From contig JAOUPR010000038.1 in the NCBI GenBank assembly GCA_029879725.1, positions 1-34,483 of the forward strand: DNA of 34,483 nucleotides, read 5' to 3'. Positions 9,201 through 16,268 of this stretch are shown here, in pieces. Source of the DNA: Gemmatimonadota bacterium (lineage in GTDB: Bacteria > Gemmatimonadota > Gemmatimonadetes > Longimicrobiales > Gaopeijiaceae). The first letter of the stretch is position 1, and the number at the start of each line of letters is the position of its first letter. The notes under the pieces were generated by a model. The model was not told where the DNA came from. It worked only from the letters and a program-made list of their open reading frames with translations, and ran no database searches. A program made the translations under genes and the position numbers.

Positions 9201-9585
9201 GTCGCGGGAACCCGGCGGCGAGGACGAGTCCCTGGGTGATCTCGAGGCCATGGCGCGGGAGGCCCAGGCCCTCGCTCAGCAACTCGCGCAGGGCCGGTTG
9301 AGCCCGGACATGATCCGGAGACAGGAGCGGCTCTTCCACCGGCTCCTCGACGCGGGGCGCAGCCTGGAGCGCGAGGAGGAGACGGACGAACGGGAGTCGG
9401 AGGGGGCCACGGCCTTCGAGCGTGAAGGGGTGGCGGCCCTCTCGGACACGGACATGGGACTGCTGCGCTACCGTCTTCCCGACGCCGCGCGGCTCCAGGC
9501 GCTTCCGCCGGCGGTGCGCCAGTTGGTGCTGGAGTACTTCGAGCGGCTGAACCGGGGCGGACGGGAGCCCGGGGGCGAACGATGA
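6220..9585 (+). CDS. Giant DUF4175-like membrane protein with Gln/Glu-rich coiled coil
   Basis: An 1121-aa protein. Membrane segments are visible at about 26-46, 57-78 and 153-172. A beta-rich, Ig-like periplasmic region follows (about 175-500; EYRVRTPEGATSPSYRITPVDPLFVSDL, DDYGLSRLELVAYRV). A very long, low-complexity coiled coil (about 504-1000) is full of E, Q, A, R and M. The C-terminus (LPDAARLQALPPAVRQLVLEYFERL) resembles the end of DUF4175-type proteins. An in-frame ATG at 6118 would overlap DUF4159 by 100 bp; the ATG at 6220 is preferred because it forms an ATGA overlap with the previous stop and starts just ahead of the first membrane helix. It also overlaps the next gene by 4 nt. 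It probably spans the inner membrane as a scaffold; no enzymatic motif is seen. Confidence 0.8.
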   Translation: MTPYARELRDVVGSVRDHLQSRIVQGFVVWSAALVGVVLLAGWLLAGPAGWRQGSRIPLFLDAVLLVTLAVGWVLLRALSARWLSEASLARGMDDVSRLPEGSVRGALELGRSCPEGVSEELVGLGTRRVLSRMDLDPAVLSGHLGDAVAFWRRRGVGMLAAVGVVLVLLGVADPGRSRGAWVGLATPVAVAREPEYLPVGVTPGSVEVVRGTDVVVGIEAAGRMEASVDWQVAGDVARTVSVPLVDGRGSWTFPQVSALVEYRVRTPEGATSPSYRITPVDPLFVSDLLVEVVYPPHTGMAPEEYRGDLPALRLPAGSRLHIEGRASRRLSVAEITTASGGGGISLARDGERFEGTWTPGRSGRFDWRFLDEDGGVAEIQPPPVDVLVVPDSAPAISIPVPGRDTILPVSLKQPLILESHDDYGLSRLELVAYRVTVFGERHEPTVQGLDLAGTRGALVRPLLDVSGWELLPGDTVRYFARAVDNSPARQETFTREFVLRMPGAAELRRGAEEELDAMAERLQELAAQAAEQVDETRDLQREAQGEEAQRKSGDGSEAMDFEQREELKRALEEQKALTSDVDSMRAELEALERTMEDAGQADPGLSEDLEELRQLLEQISSDELRDKMDEIAEGLDDQQLRNAEQSLEELAKEQENFRDRLEESLESFRRAAVEQDFRATQSEMEELSQQERALADAMREADDPEKRARQQEDLQSRAEGMEERMERLEERLEKLGEERAAEAVREASQEAGSAREKMEESRRQAEQGESADAGEQADAAAEALEEAARKMQEAQENMASQQAQAVQDALGQAADDALSLARRQSELADEMRQATQDRLNDMRADEASLVQGIRNMADDLQVRGQGAMDQNRELAVQMGRAMESIQRTLASLENRRSGAPSPQAQAEAAVDDLNQVAMMAMAAAQQMGQQEGQQSASGEEMSEQLEQMAQEQGELVNQTGQLMPLQLGQEALAEQLRQLAEQQQSVADELDEASREPGGEDESLGDLEAMAREAQALAQQLAQGRLSPDMIRRQERLFHRLLDAGRSLEREEETDERESEGATAFEREGVAALSDTDMGLLRYRLPDAARLQALPPAVRQLVLEYFERLNRGGREPGGER

Positions 9586-11354
9586 TCCGGCCGGCGATGG
9601 CCGCCGTGACGGGCGCGGCGGGTCTCCTCGTGCTCACGGGAGCCGGGACCCTCCTTTCCGGACAGGTCTCTCCGTCCGAGGAGACGCGTCTCCTCCGCGA
9701 AGCCGCCGCCCTGGAATCGCGGGGAGATTTCGAAGGGGCGGAAGGCGCCCTGCGAAGGCTCCTCCAGGCCAGTCCCACCTCCTCCGGGGGACTCTTCGCC
9801 ATGGAGCGCGTGCTTCGTGCCCGGGGCGTGCCCCGAGCACTTCTTCCCCTCGTGGACGACTTCCTGGAGAACGATCCCTCCGCCGCGGGAGTCCGCTACC
9901 TGAAGCTGCGTGTCCTGTCGGAGCTCGACTCCCTGGGTGCCCTGGAGGGGGAGGCCGAGGAGTGGTTCCGGGCGGATCCGGGTGCAGTGGGACCCTACCG
10001 GGAGGTGGCCCGGGTGTACGAACGCGCCTTCGGGTCCGGGCGCGCGCTGGAGTTGCTCCGCCAGGGCCGCCGGGCCTCGGGGGATCCGTCCGCGCTGGGA
10101 CTGGAGATCGGCGACCTCCTGGCCGGGATGGGCGACGAGTTGGGGGCGGCCGAGGAGTGGGCGCGTGCCGTGGACGATGCGGGGAGCCAGGGTCGTGCGG
10201 TTTCGAGACGGATCCAGGGGCTCTCCGGTGACCGGGCGGCCGCCGGGGCCCGGCTGGTGGAGGCCCTCGCCTCGGGAGGCTCCCGGGGGCGCCGGCGGGC
10301 CGCGGTGGAGATCGCCCTGGACCTGGGGTTGGAGGAGCGGGCCCTGGGCCTTTCCCGGGAGGTCGCCGCCGGACTGGAGGAGCGGCAGCGCGCCAACTTC
10401 CTCTCCGAGGTGGCCCGCCGTGCCGAGGAGGCGGGGATGTCCGCGTTGGCCCGCTGGGCCCTGGCGGAGTTGGGTCACACCGCGGCATCTCCCGGGGAGC
10501 GCCGTCAGTTCGACATCCGGTTGGTCGACGTGTTCCTGGCGGCGGGAGACACCGTGGACGCGCTCCAGGCGCAGCGCCGCGTCGCCTCGTCCTTCACCCC
10601 CGGGTCCGTGGATCGCAGGCGCGCGATGGCGCGGGTGGTCACGTTGGAGGCGTCACGGGGGGACGGAGAGGCCGTGGTGGCGCTCCTGGACCGGTTCCGC
10701 GGCGAATATCCGGAGGCTCCCGAGCTCGACGACCTGGGGGCCACCGTCGCCCGGGCGCTGCACCGCGCCGGAGATCCGGACGCGGCCGCCGAGGCCCTCT
10801 CCGGGATCGACGGGCCGCGCAGCTCCATCGAACGCGCCTACCTCCTCCTGGACCGGGGCATGGTACGGGAAGCGGCCCAGTCGCTCCTCATCGCCGTGTC
10901 CGGGCTCGCCCCTTCGGCGGCCACGGACGTGATCCAGCTCGCCGGACTCCTCGGCCGGGTCACGCCGGAGAGCGGCGAGGTGCTGGCGGTGGCGGGCGTG
11001 CTCTCCCATCGCGGGGACGGGGCGGGTGCCGCGCGGACCATCCTGGCGGCCGTGGAGGGCCTTCCGCCGGAGGAGCAGGCCTCCGTGCTGGCCGAGGGGG
11101 CACGCATGGCGGAGCGCGGCGGGGACCTCACCGGAGCGGCCGGGTTGCGGCACAGGATCCTCGACGAACATCCCGACGCGGGTGAGGTCGGCGACGCGGC
11201 CATGGAGTTGGCGCGCTACCGGGCGAGCCGGCCCGACGGTGTCCGCGACGCCATCGAAATCCTGGAAACGCTCATCATGGAGCGCCCGAACGCGGCGGTG
11301 GTGCCCGGGGCGCGTCGGATGCTCGAACGCCTCCGGCGTGAGGTGGGATCATGA
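9582..11354 (+). CDS. Exported tetratricopeptide-repeat protein
   Basis: A 590-aa protein. Residues 1-27 form a signal peptide or anchor (MIRPAMAAVTGAAGLLVLTGAG, then GQVSPSEE). The rest is almost all alpha-helical with TPR-like helix pairs, for example AAALESRGDFEGAEGALRRL near the start and repeated 'xRAGDPDAAAEAL' and 'SHRGDGAGAARTIL' patterns through the C-terminal half. TPR superhelices bind protein partners, so this is a likely assembly scaffold in the periplasm. The start codon overlaps the previous stop (ATGA at 9582-9585) and its own stop overlaps the next start (11351-11354), so production is likely coupled to the neighbours. No catalytic motifs are seen. The partner is most plausibly a protein of the same operon. 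Confidence 0.75.
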   Translation: MIRPAMAAVTGAAGLLVLTGAGTLLSGQVSPSEETRLLREAAALESRGDFEGAEGALRRLLQASPTSSGGLFAMERVLRARGVPRALLPLVDDFLENDPSAAGVRYLKLRVLSELDSLGALEGEAEEWFRADPGAVGPYREVARVYERAFGSGRALELLRQGRRASGDPSALGLEIGDLLAGMGDELGAAEEWARAVDDAGSQGRAVSRRIQGLSGDRAAAGARLVEALASGGSRGRRRAAVEIALDLGLEERALGLSREVAAGLEERQRANFLSEVARRAEEAGMSALARWALAELGHTAASPGERRQFDIRLVDVFLAAGDTVDALQAQRRVASSFTPGSVDRRRAMARVVTLEASRGDGEAVVALLDRFRGEYPEAPELDDLGATVARALHRAGDPDAAAEALSGIDGPRSSIERAYLLLDRGMVREAAQSLLIAVSGLAPSAATDVIQLAGLLGRVTPESGEVLAVAGVLSHRGDGAGAARTILAAVEGLPPEEQASVLAEGARMAERGGDLTGAAGLRHRILDEHPDAGEVGDAAMELARYRASRPDGVRDAIEILETLIMERPNAAVVPGARRMLERLRREVGS

Positions 11355-12607
11355 GGAGGGTCTTCGGCGCGCTGGCGGTCCTGGCGATCCTGGGGGGAGG
11401 GGGGCGCGCGGCGGCGCAGAACCTTCTGGTCCCCATGGACCGCGACCAGCAGAATCACCTGAGGGCCTATGGGCTCACCTACTGGGTTCTCGCCCACGAC
11501 GCCAAGGCGGAGTGGCTCCTGAACTACCGTGGCGGCTCCTTCCTTCTCCCGGACCGGGCGGACGTGCGGCGCGAGGCGGCCTTCCGGGGCGTCAGCGTGA
11601 TCCCCCTGGACGCCGGCTCGGTGGCGCAGGTCCGGGCGGTCATCGCGGAGGCCAACATGGAGGCGGTGCCGCTGGAGAAGGCACCCAGGGTGGCGGTGTA
11701 CACGCCGCCCAACTCCACTCCCTGGGACGACGCCGTCACCATGGCGCTCGCCTACGCGGGAATCGACTACGAGACCATCTGGGATCCCGAGGTCCTGGGA
11801 GCGAACCTGGCCGACTACGAGTGGATCCACCTCCATCACGAGGACTTCACGGGCCAGTACTCGAAGTTCTACCTGACGTACGCCGGAGCGGCGTGGCTGC
11901 AGGAGGAGGTGGCGCGCAACCAGGAGGTGGCCCGGGCCCAGGGGTTCCGGGACGTTCCCGCGCTGAAGAAGGCCGTGGCCAACCGGATCCGCGAGTACGT
12001 GGAGGGTGGGGGCTTCGTGTTCGCCATGTGCTCCGCGACGGAGACCCTCGACCTGGCCCTCGCGGCCGTGGGGGTGGACATCGCGGCGGCGTATTCCGAC
12101 GGGAGCCCTCCCGACGCGGACGCCACGGACCGGATGGACTGGAGTCCCACGTTGGCCTTCACGGGCGCCGACGTGCAGACGTCCCCGTCGGTGAGCGCCT
12201 TCTCCAACATCGACGGGCATCAGGTGAACACTCCGTGGCGACAGGAGCTGGGCGTGTACTCGCTCTTCGACTTCTCCGCCAAGTTCGACCCCGTTCCGGC
12301 CATGCTCACCCAGAACCACCAGGCGGTGATCCCAGACTTCTACGGCCTGACCACATCGTTCCACGTGGACCGACTCAAGCCGGGCACCGTGGTCCTGGCG
12401 CAGGACGGCGAGCTGGCGAAGTACCTCCACGGGAGCCTGGGGGAGGGGACGTGGACCTTCTTCGGAGGACACGACCCCGAGGACCCGGAGCACCAGATCG
12501 GAGATCCTCCCACGGACCTGGCGTTGCATCCCAATTCCCCGGGGTACCGGCTCATCCTGAACAACGTCCTCTTTCCGGCGGCCAAGAAGAAGAAGCTGAA
12601 GACGTGA
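11351..12607 (+). CDS. Exported GATase-like protein of the family mislabelled 'asparagine synthetase B'
   Basis: 418 aa with a clear signal peptide (hydrophobic 4-20, cleavage near AAAQ at 21-23). The mature start, NLLVPMDRDQQNHLRAYGLTYWVL followed by AEWLLNYRGGSFLLP, is the signature of a family found in Bacteroidetes and Gemmatimonadota that is widely annotated as asparagine synthetase B. It has neither the N-terminal Cys nucleophile nor the PP-loop ATP site of true AsnB. A Rossmann-like core follows (PRVAVYTPP, YEWIHLHHEDFTG, VEGGGFVFAMCSATETLD) with C227 at a position resembling the nucleophile elbow of class-I amidotransferase or ThuA folds; it is the only cysteine I see in the mature protein. 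The Lys-rich tail is short. It is coupled by ATGA to the TPR gene. Its biochemical role is unknown. Confidence 0.75.
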   Translation: MRRVFGALAVLAILGGGGRAAAQNLLVPMDRDQQNHLRAYGLTYWVLAHDAKAEWLLNYRGGSFLLPDRADVRREAAFRGVSVIPLDAGSVAQVRAVIAEANMEAVPLEKAPRVAVYTPPNSTPWDDAVTMALAYAGIDYETIWDPEVLGANLADYEWIHLHHEDFTGQYSKFYLTYAGAAWLQEEVARNQEVARAQGFRDVPALKKAVANRIREYVEGGGFVFAMCSATETLDLALAAVGVDIAAAYSDGSPPDADATDRMDWSPTLAFTGADVQTSPSVSAFSNIDGHQVNTPWRQELGVYSLFDFSAKFDPVPAMLTQNHQAVIPDFYGLTTSFHVDRLKPGTVVLAQDGELAKYLHGSLGEGTWTFFGGHDPEDPEHQIGDPPTDLALHPNSPGYRLILNNVLFPAAKKKKLKT

Positions 12608-12614
12608 CGAGGGC

Positions 12615-15242
12615 ATGAGCATCCCCGAGGGATTTCCTCTCCGCCCGAACCCGGCGCTCCTGGTGGGGTTGGACGGCCTGGACGGACCGGAGGATCCGAC
12701 GTCCGCCGACGAGGCGCCGCCGGCCGCCCGGGTCGCATCGCGGCCACCACTCTCCCTGCATCCGGACGCGGCCCGGCGGATCCGCGACGAGATCGCCCGC
12801 GCCGGTGGGCGGGAGGTCGCCTTCCTCGCCGGCGTGGACGGGTCGCGAACCGTGGTGGACCCCCGGGCCGTCGCGCGAGGAAACTTCAACGCGGTCCTGG
12901 CCGCGGCCCGGGACGCGCCGGTGGGCGGGGTCATGCTCCACAACCATCCCACGGGCGAACTGGAGCCGTCCCAGGCGGACCTGACGGTGGCGGCGCAACT
13001 CTACGAGGAAGGGCTCGGCACCGTCATCGTGGACAATGAGGCGCAGCGACTCTACGTGGTGGTGGAGCCGCCGGAGCCCCGGGAGACGGCCCCCCTGGAC
13101 AGGGACGCCCTGGACGCGCTTCTGGCGCCCGACGGCGTGCTCGCGGGTCTCCACGCCGGATACGAGGACCGCCCCGGGCAGCGGGAGATGCTCTCGGTGG
13201 TGGCGGCGGGCTTCAACGAGGGCGGGATCGCGGTGGTGGAGGCGGGGACGGGAACGGGAAAGTCGCTGGCGTATCTCCTCCCGTCGGTGCGCTGGGCGCT
13301 GGACAACCGCGAGCGCACCGTCGTATCCACCAACACCATCAACCTCCAGGAGCAGCTCGCGGGGAAGGACCTCCCCCTGGTGCGCCGCCTCCTGGGAGAC
13401 GAGGTCCGCTGGGCGCTCATCAAGGGGAGGGGCAACTACGTCTCCATCCGCAGGGCGCACCTGGCCTCGCAGATGCAGCACTCCCTCTTCGACGACGACC
13501 GCCGGGAGGAGATCGGCGCCCTCCTGGGGTGGATCGAGGACACGGAGGACGGGTCGCTCACCGACCTCCCCTTCACGCCCGCCGACGACACCTGGGAGGA
13601 GGTGAGGAGCGACGCGGATGCCTGTCTGCGGGCGCGTTGCCCCCATTTCCAGGAGTGCTTCTACCAGAAGGCCCGCCGGAAGGCCGCGGCCGCCAACGTC
13701 CTCGTGGTGAACCACCACCTCCTCTTCACCGACCTGGCCGTGCGCCGGGCCACGCGGAACTACACCCAGGCGGCGGTCCTCCCGGCGTACGGGCGCGTGG
13801 TCCTCGACGAGGCCCACAACGTGGAGGACGCCGCCACCTCACACCTCGGGGTGGACATCAGCCGGCAGGGGATCTTCCGGGCGCTGGCGCGGCTGGAGCG
13901 GAGGGGGAAGGGGATTCTCACCGCGCTCCACGATGCCCTCGCGTCCCTCCCCGAGCAGAGGGGAGACCTGCGCGAGCGGATGGAGAACCGGGTGCGGCCG
14001 GCCCACGCACGCTGCAGGGCCGCGGTGGAGGGGCTGGTGGAGTCGCTGGAGGGGTGGATGACGGGGAGGAGCCAGTCCGTGCGGCTGGGCGGCGAAGTGG
14101 GCGAGCCCGCGGCGGACCCCGTGATCCAGGAGCAGCTGGCCGCGGTCCTGGCCGTCCTCGAGGAACTCGCGCGGGAGTTGCGGGAGCTACGGGCCCGCAT
14201 GGAGCTGGACGAAGGGCTCTCCACCGTGCTGGAGGGGACGCTCCTCGACCTCCGGGGCGTCGAGCGCCGGATGGGGGCCTACGACGCCGGGATCCGCCTG
14301 GTGCTCGCGCCGGGAGAGGACGCCGAGGCGTACGTCCGTTGGCTGGAGACCCGGGGGAAGCCGGGAAGGAAGAACCTCGTCCTGGCCGCGGCGCCCATCG
14401 AGCTGGGCTCCCTTCTTCGGGACTCCCTCTTCACCCGGGTGAAGACGGCCGTGCTCACCTCCGCGACGCTCACCACGGGTGGGAGCTTCGGGTTCGTACG
14501 GGGTCGACTGGGGCTCGATGCGGGGGAGTTGCGCGACGACGACGGCCGGCCCATCCGCGTGGAGGAGCGCCGTGTGCCGTCCCCCTTCGATTACGCGAGT
14601 CAGACGCTCCTCGCCGTCCCCACGGACCTTCCCGCGGCCGACGGTGGAGGCGGAGAGGCGTTCGACGCGGCCACCGCCGAGGTGGTGGGCGAGATGGCGT
14701 CGTTCAGCGACGGAGGGCTGTTCGTCCTCTTCACGTCCCACGCGGCGTTGCGGCGCGTGGCGGATCTTCTCCGGAGACGCGGTGTGGCGTCGTCGTGGCC
14801 CCTCTTCGTGCACGGAGACGGTCACCGGCACCAGCTTCTCGCCGAGTTCGTGGAAGCCGGACGGGGGATCCTCCTGGGCACCTCCTCCTTCTGGGAGGGG
14901 GTCGACGTCCCCGGAGACCCGCTCCGCGGACTCATCCTCCAGAAGCTCCCCTTCCGGGTGCCCACGGAGCCCATCACGGCCGCGCGCATGGAGGCCGTGG
15001 AGCGCGCCGGCCGCAGCGCATTCCAGCACTTCATGCTCCCCCACGCGGCGCTGCGCCTCCAGCAGGGGTTCGGCCGCCTCATCCGTTCGCAGAGCGACCG
15101 GGGCGCGGTGGTCGTCCTGGACGATCGCCTGGTGACGAAGCGCTATGGCCGATACCTGCGTGACTCTCTTCCCGACGCGCCGTTGGCCAAGGGCCCGTGG
15201 GAGGAGGTGCGGACGCGTCTCGCCGGGTTCTACGGATCCTGA
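12615..15242 (+). CDS. DinG/XPD-type DNA helicase with N-terminal JAB/JAMM (RadC-like) domain
   Basis: 875 aa, two modules. Residues about 45-150 form a JAB/MPN domain with an intact JAMM signature: E67, then H109-N-H111, seven residues, S119-Q-A-D122 (HNHPTGELEPSQAD), as in RadC. From 175 on it is a superfamily-2 DinG-like helicase: Walker A EAGTGTGKS (209-217), STNTINLQEQL, DEAH box 398-401, GTSSFWEGVDVPGDPLRG and the C-terminal motif VI QGFGRLIRS. Of the four cysteines that hold the 4Fe-4S cluster in DinG, three are present (C337, C342, C348; C-x4-C-x5-C). The first, normally in GxxYxC, is Ser277 here (GNYVSIRR). It replaces the exonuclease domain found on some Gram-positive DinG proteins. 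It starts 8 nt after the operon above and may be part of it. Confidence 0.88.
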   Translation: MSIPEGFPLRPNPALLVGLDGLDGPEDPTSADEAPPAARVASRPPLSLHPDAARRIRDEIARAGGREVAFLAGVDGSRTVVDPRAVARGNFNAVLAAARDAPVGGVMLHNHPTGELEPSQADLTVAAQLYEEGLGTVIVDNEAQRLYVVVEPPEPRETAPLDRDALDALLAPDGVLAGLHAGYEDRPGQREMLSVVAAGFNEGGIAVVEAGTGTGKSLAYLLPSVRWALDNRERTVVSTNTINLQEQLAGKDLPLVRRLLGDEVRWALIKGRGNYVSIRRAHLASQMQHSLFDDDRREEIGALLGWIEDTEDGSLTDLPFTPADDTWEEVRSDADACLRARCPHFQECFYQKARRKAAAANVLVVNHHLLFTDLAVRRATRNYTQAAVLPAYGRVVLDEAHNVEDAATSHLGVDISRQGIFRALARLERRGKGILTALHDALASLPEQRGDLRERMENRVRPAHARCRAAVEGLVESLEGWMTGRSQSVRLGGEVGEPAADPVIQEQLAAVLAVLEELARELRELRARMELDEGLSTVLEGTLLDLRGVERRMGAYDAGIRLVLAPGEDAEAYVRWLETRGKPGRKNLVLAAAPIELGSLLRDSLFTRVKTAVLTSATLTTGGSFGFVRGRLGLDAGELRDDDGRPIRVEERRVPSPFDYASQTLLAVPTDLPAADGGGGEAFDAATAEVVGEMASFSDGGLFVLFTSHAALRRVADLLRRRGVASSWPLFVHGDGHRHQLLAEFVEAGRGILLGTSSFWEGVDVPGDPLRGLILQKLPFRVPTEPITAARMEAVERAGRSAFQHFMLPHAALRLQQGFGRLIRSQSDRGAVVVLDDRLVTKRYGRYLRDSLPDAPLAKGPWEEVRTRLAGFYGS

Positions 15243-15258
15243 TGCGGATGGGGCGGGC

Positions 15259-15286
15259 TTGTCGGGAAACGAGAGAGGCGTAGATT
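15259..15286 (+). promoter_or_regulatory. Candidate promoter for the small membrane protein
   Basis: TTGTCG (15259-15264) and TAGATT (15281-15286) are 16 nt apart in the 104-bp gap after the helicase gene. They lie about 60 nt upstream of the ATG at 15347. Each hexamer matches the sigma70 consensus at 4 of 6 bases. It is a pattern match only. Confidence 0.35.
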
Positions 15287-15346
15287 CCGGCTTTCGGCGG
15301 GCCATCGAGGTTCCGTACCCAACGCCACCGCAACCACGAGACGAGC

Positions 15347-15550
15347 ATGAGGCAGTACGCAGGCCTGATCATCGGCGTCATCTATCTCCTGATCGCCATG
15401 GGCGCGTTCAAGACCGGGATGGGTGGATGGCAGGGGAGCCAGGCGGATGTGGGATTCTGGTGGACGGTCATCGGATCCCTTCTCACCATCGCGGGACTCG
15501 GGGCCATCTTCGGCACCTGGATCCATGCCTGGTCGGACCACTCGCACTGA
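15347..15550 (+). CDS. Small two-helix membrane protein
   Basis: 67 aa with two predicted membrane helices (about 5-22, [17 protein letters not shown], and about 38-58, [19 protein letters not shown]) joined by a Gly-rich hairpin, and a His-rich cytoplasmic or periplasmic tail ([10 protein letters not shown]). A purine-rich GAGACGAG precedes the ATG. It is flanked by its own candidate promoter and a strong hairpin terminator, which supports it as a real gene. I do not recognise a family. The terminal His residues might bind metal, but that is speculation. Confidence 0.6.
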   Translation: MRQYAGLIIGVIYLLIAMGAFKTGMGGWQGSQADVGFWWTVIGSLLTIAGLGAIFGTWIHAWSDHSH

Positions 15551-15581
15551 GACCTCCCCCCCGATCCCACAGCTCGAAGAC

Positions 15582-15614
15582 GAGGGCCGTCCGCGGAATC
15601 CGTGGACGGCCCTC
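15582..15614 (+). terminator. Strong hairpin terminator
   Basis: GAGGGCCGTCCGCGG (15582-15596), loop AAT, then CCGTGGACGGCCCTC (15600-15614) form a 15-bp stem with one G-T pair. A weak T-rich stretch follows (ATTGGTT). It separates the small membrane protein from the FAH-family gene starting 28 nt later. Confidence 0.65.
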
Positions 15615-15641
15615 ATTGGTTCCAACCGGAGTCGACCGAAC

Positions 15642-16268
15642 ATGAACGTGCAGCCGTCCAAGATCGTCTGTGTGGGCCGCAACTACGCCAAGCACGCGGC
15701 GGAACTGGGGAACGAGGTCCCCGCCGAGCCCCTCATCTTCCTCAAGCCGCCCTCCGCCATCATCGCCGCCGGCGAGGAGATCGTCATCCCCGAGGGTGTC
15801 GGTCGTGTGGATTTCGAGGGTGAGATCGGCGTGGTGGTGGGGAAGCGGGCGCGGAAGGTGTCGGAGGCCGAGGCGTGGGAGTACGTGGGCGCGATCATCC
15901 CCGCCAACGACGTGACCGCGCGCGACCTCCAGCGCAGCGACGGGCAGTGGAGCCGCGCCAAGGGGTTCGACACCTTCTGTCCTCTCGGGTCGCCCGTGCC
16001 CCTCTCCGAGGTGGACGTGGATGCGGTGGGTGTGACCACCCGGGTCAACGGCGAGGTTCGCCAGGAAGGCTCCATCACCGATCTCGTCTTCTCCATCCCC
16101 TTCCTGGTCGCGCACATCTCCCGCATCATGACGCTGGAGCCCGGGGACCTCATCCTGACCGGGACCCCGGATGGCGTGGGCCCTCTCTCGCCCGGTGACG
16201 TGGTCGAGGTCGAGGTGACGGGGGTGGGGAAGGTGCGCAACCCGGCCGTGGCGGAGACCCGACGGTGA
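15642..16268 (+). CDS. Fumarylacetoacetate hydrolase family protein (FAHD1-like)
   Basis: 208 aa, cytoplasmic. Members act as acylpyruvases, oxaloacetate decarboxylases or oxaloacetate tautomerases. The metal triad of the family is visible: E59 and E61 in [12 protein letters not shown], and D90 in ANDVTARD. The FAHD1-type catalytic dyad H18/E21 in [12 protein letters not shown] is also present. The C-terminal signature [14 protein letters not shown] is intact. The frame is open further upstream, but the ATG at 15642 starts right at the family N-terminus ([10 protein letters not shown]) and lies after the hairpin terminator; GGAG sits about 10 nt upstream. Its stop overlaps the GTG start of the aminotransferase (16265-16268), so the two are translated together. 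The true substrate cannot be told from sequence. Confidence 0.88.
   Translation: MNVQPSKIVCVGRNYAKHAAELGNEVPAEPLIFLKPPSAIIAAGEEIVIPEGVGRVDFEGEIGVVVGKRARKVSEAEAWEYVGAIIPANDVTARDLQRSDGQWSRAKGFDTFCPLGSPVPLSEVDVDAVGVTTRVNGEVRQEGSITDLVFSIPFLVAHISRIMTLEPGDLILTGTPDGVGPLSPGDVVEVEVTGVGKVRNPAVAETRR

Noticed and set aside
6094-9339. A 1081-codon open frame on the - strand
   Set aside because: It is antisense to the DUF4175-like gene. Its Leu/Arg/His-rich composition is what the reverse complement of Glu/Gln/Ala codons gives in a GC-rich genome.
11351-12607. True asparagine synthetase B
   Set aside because: It has a signal peptide and lacks the Cys2 nucleophile and the ATP-binding PP-loop, so the enzymatic name is not supported.
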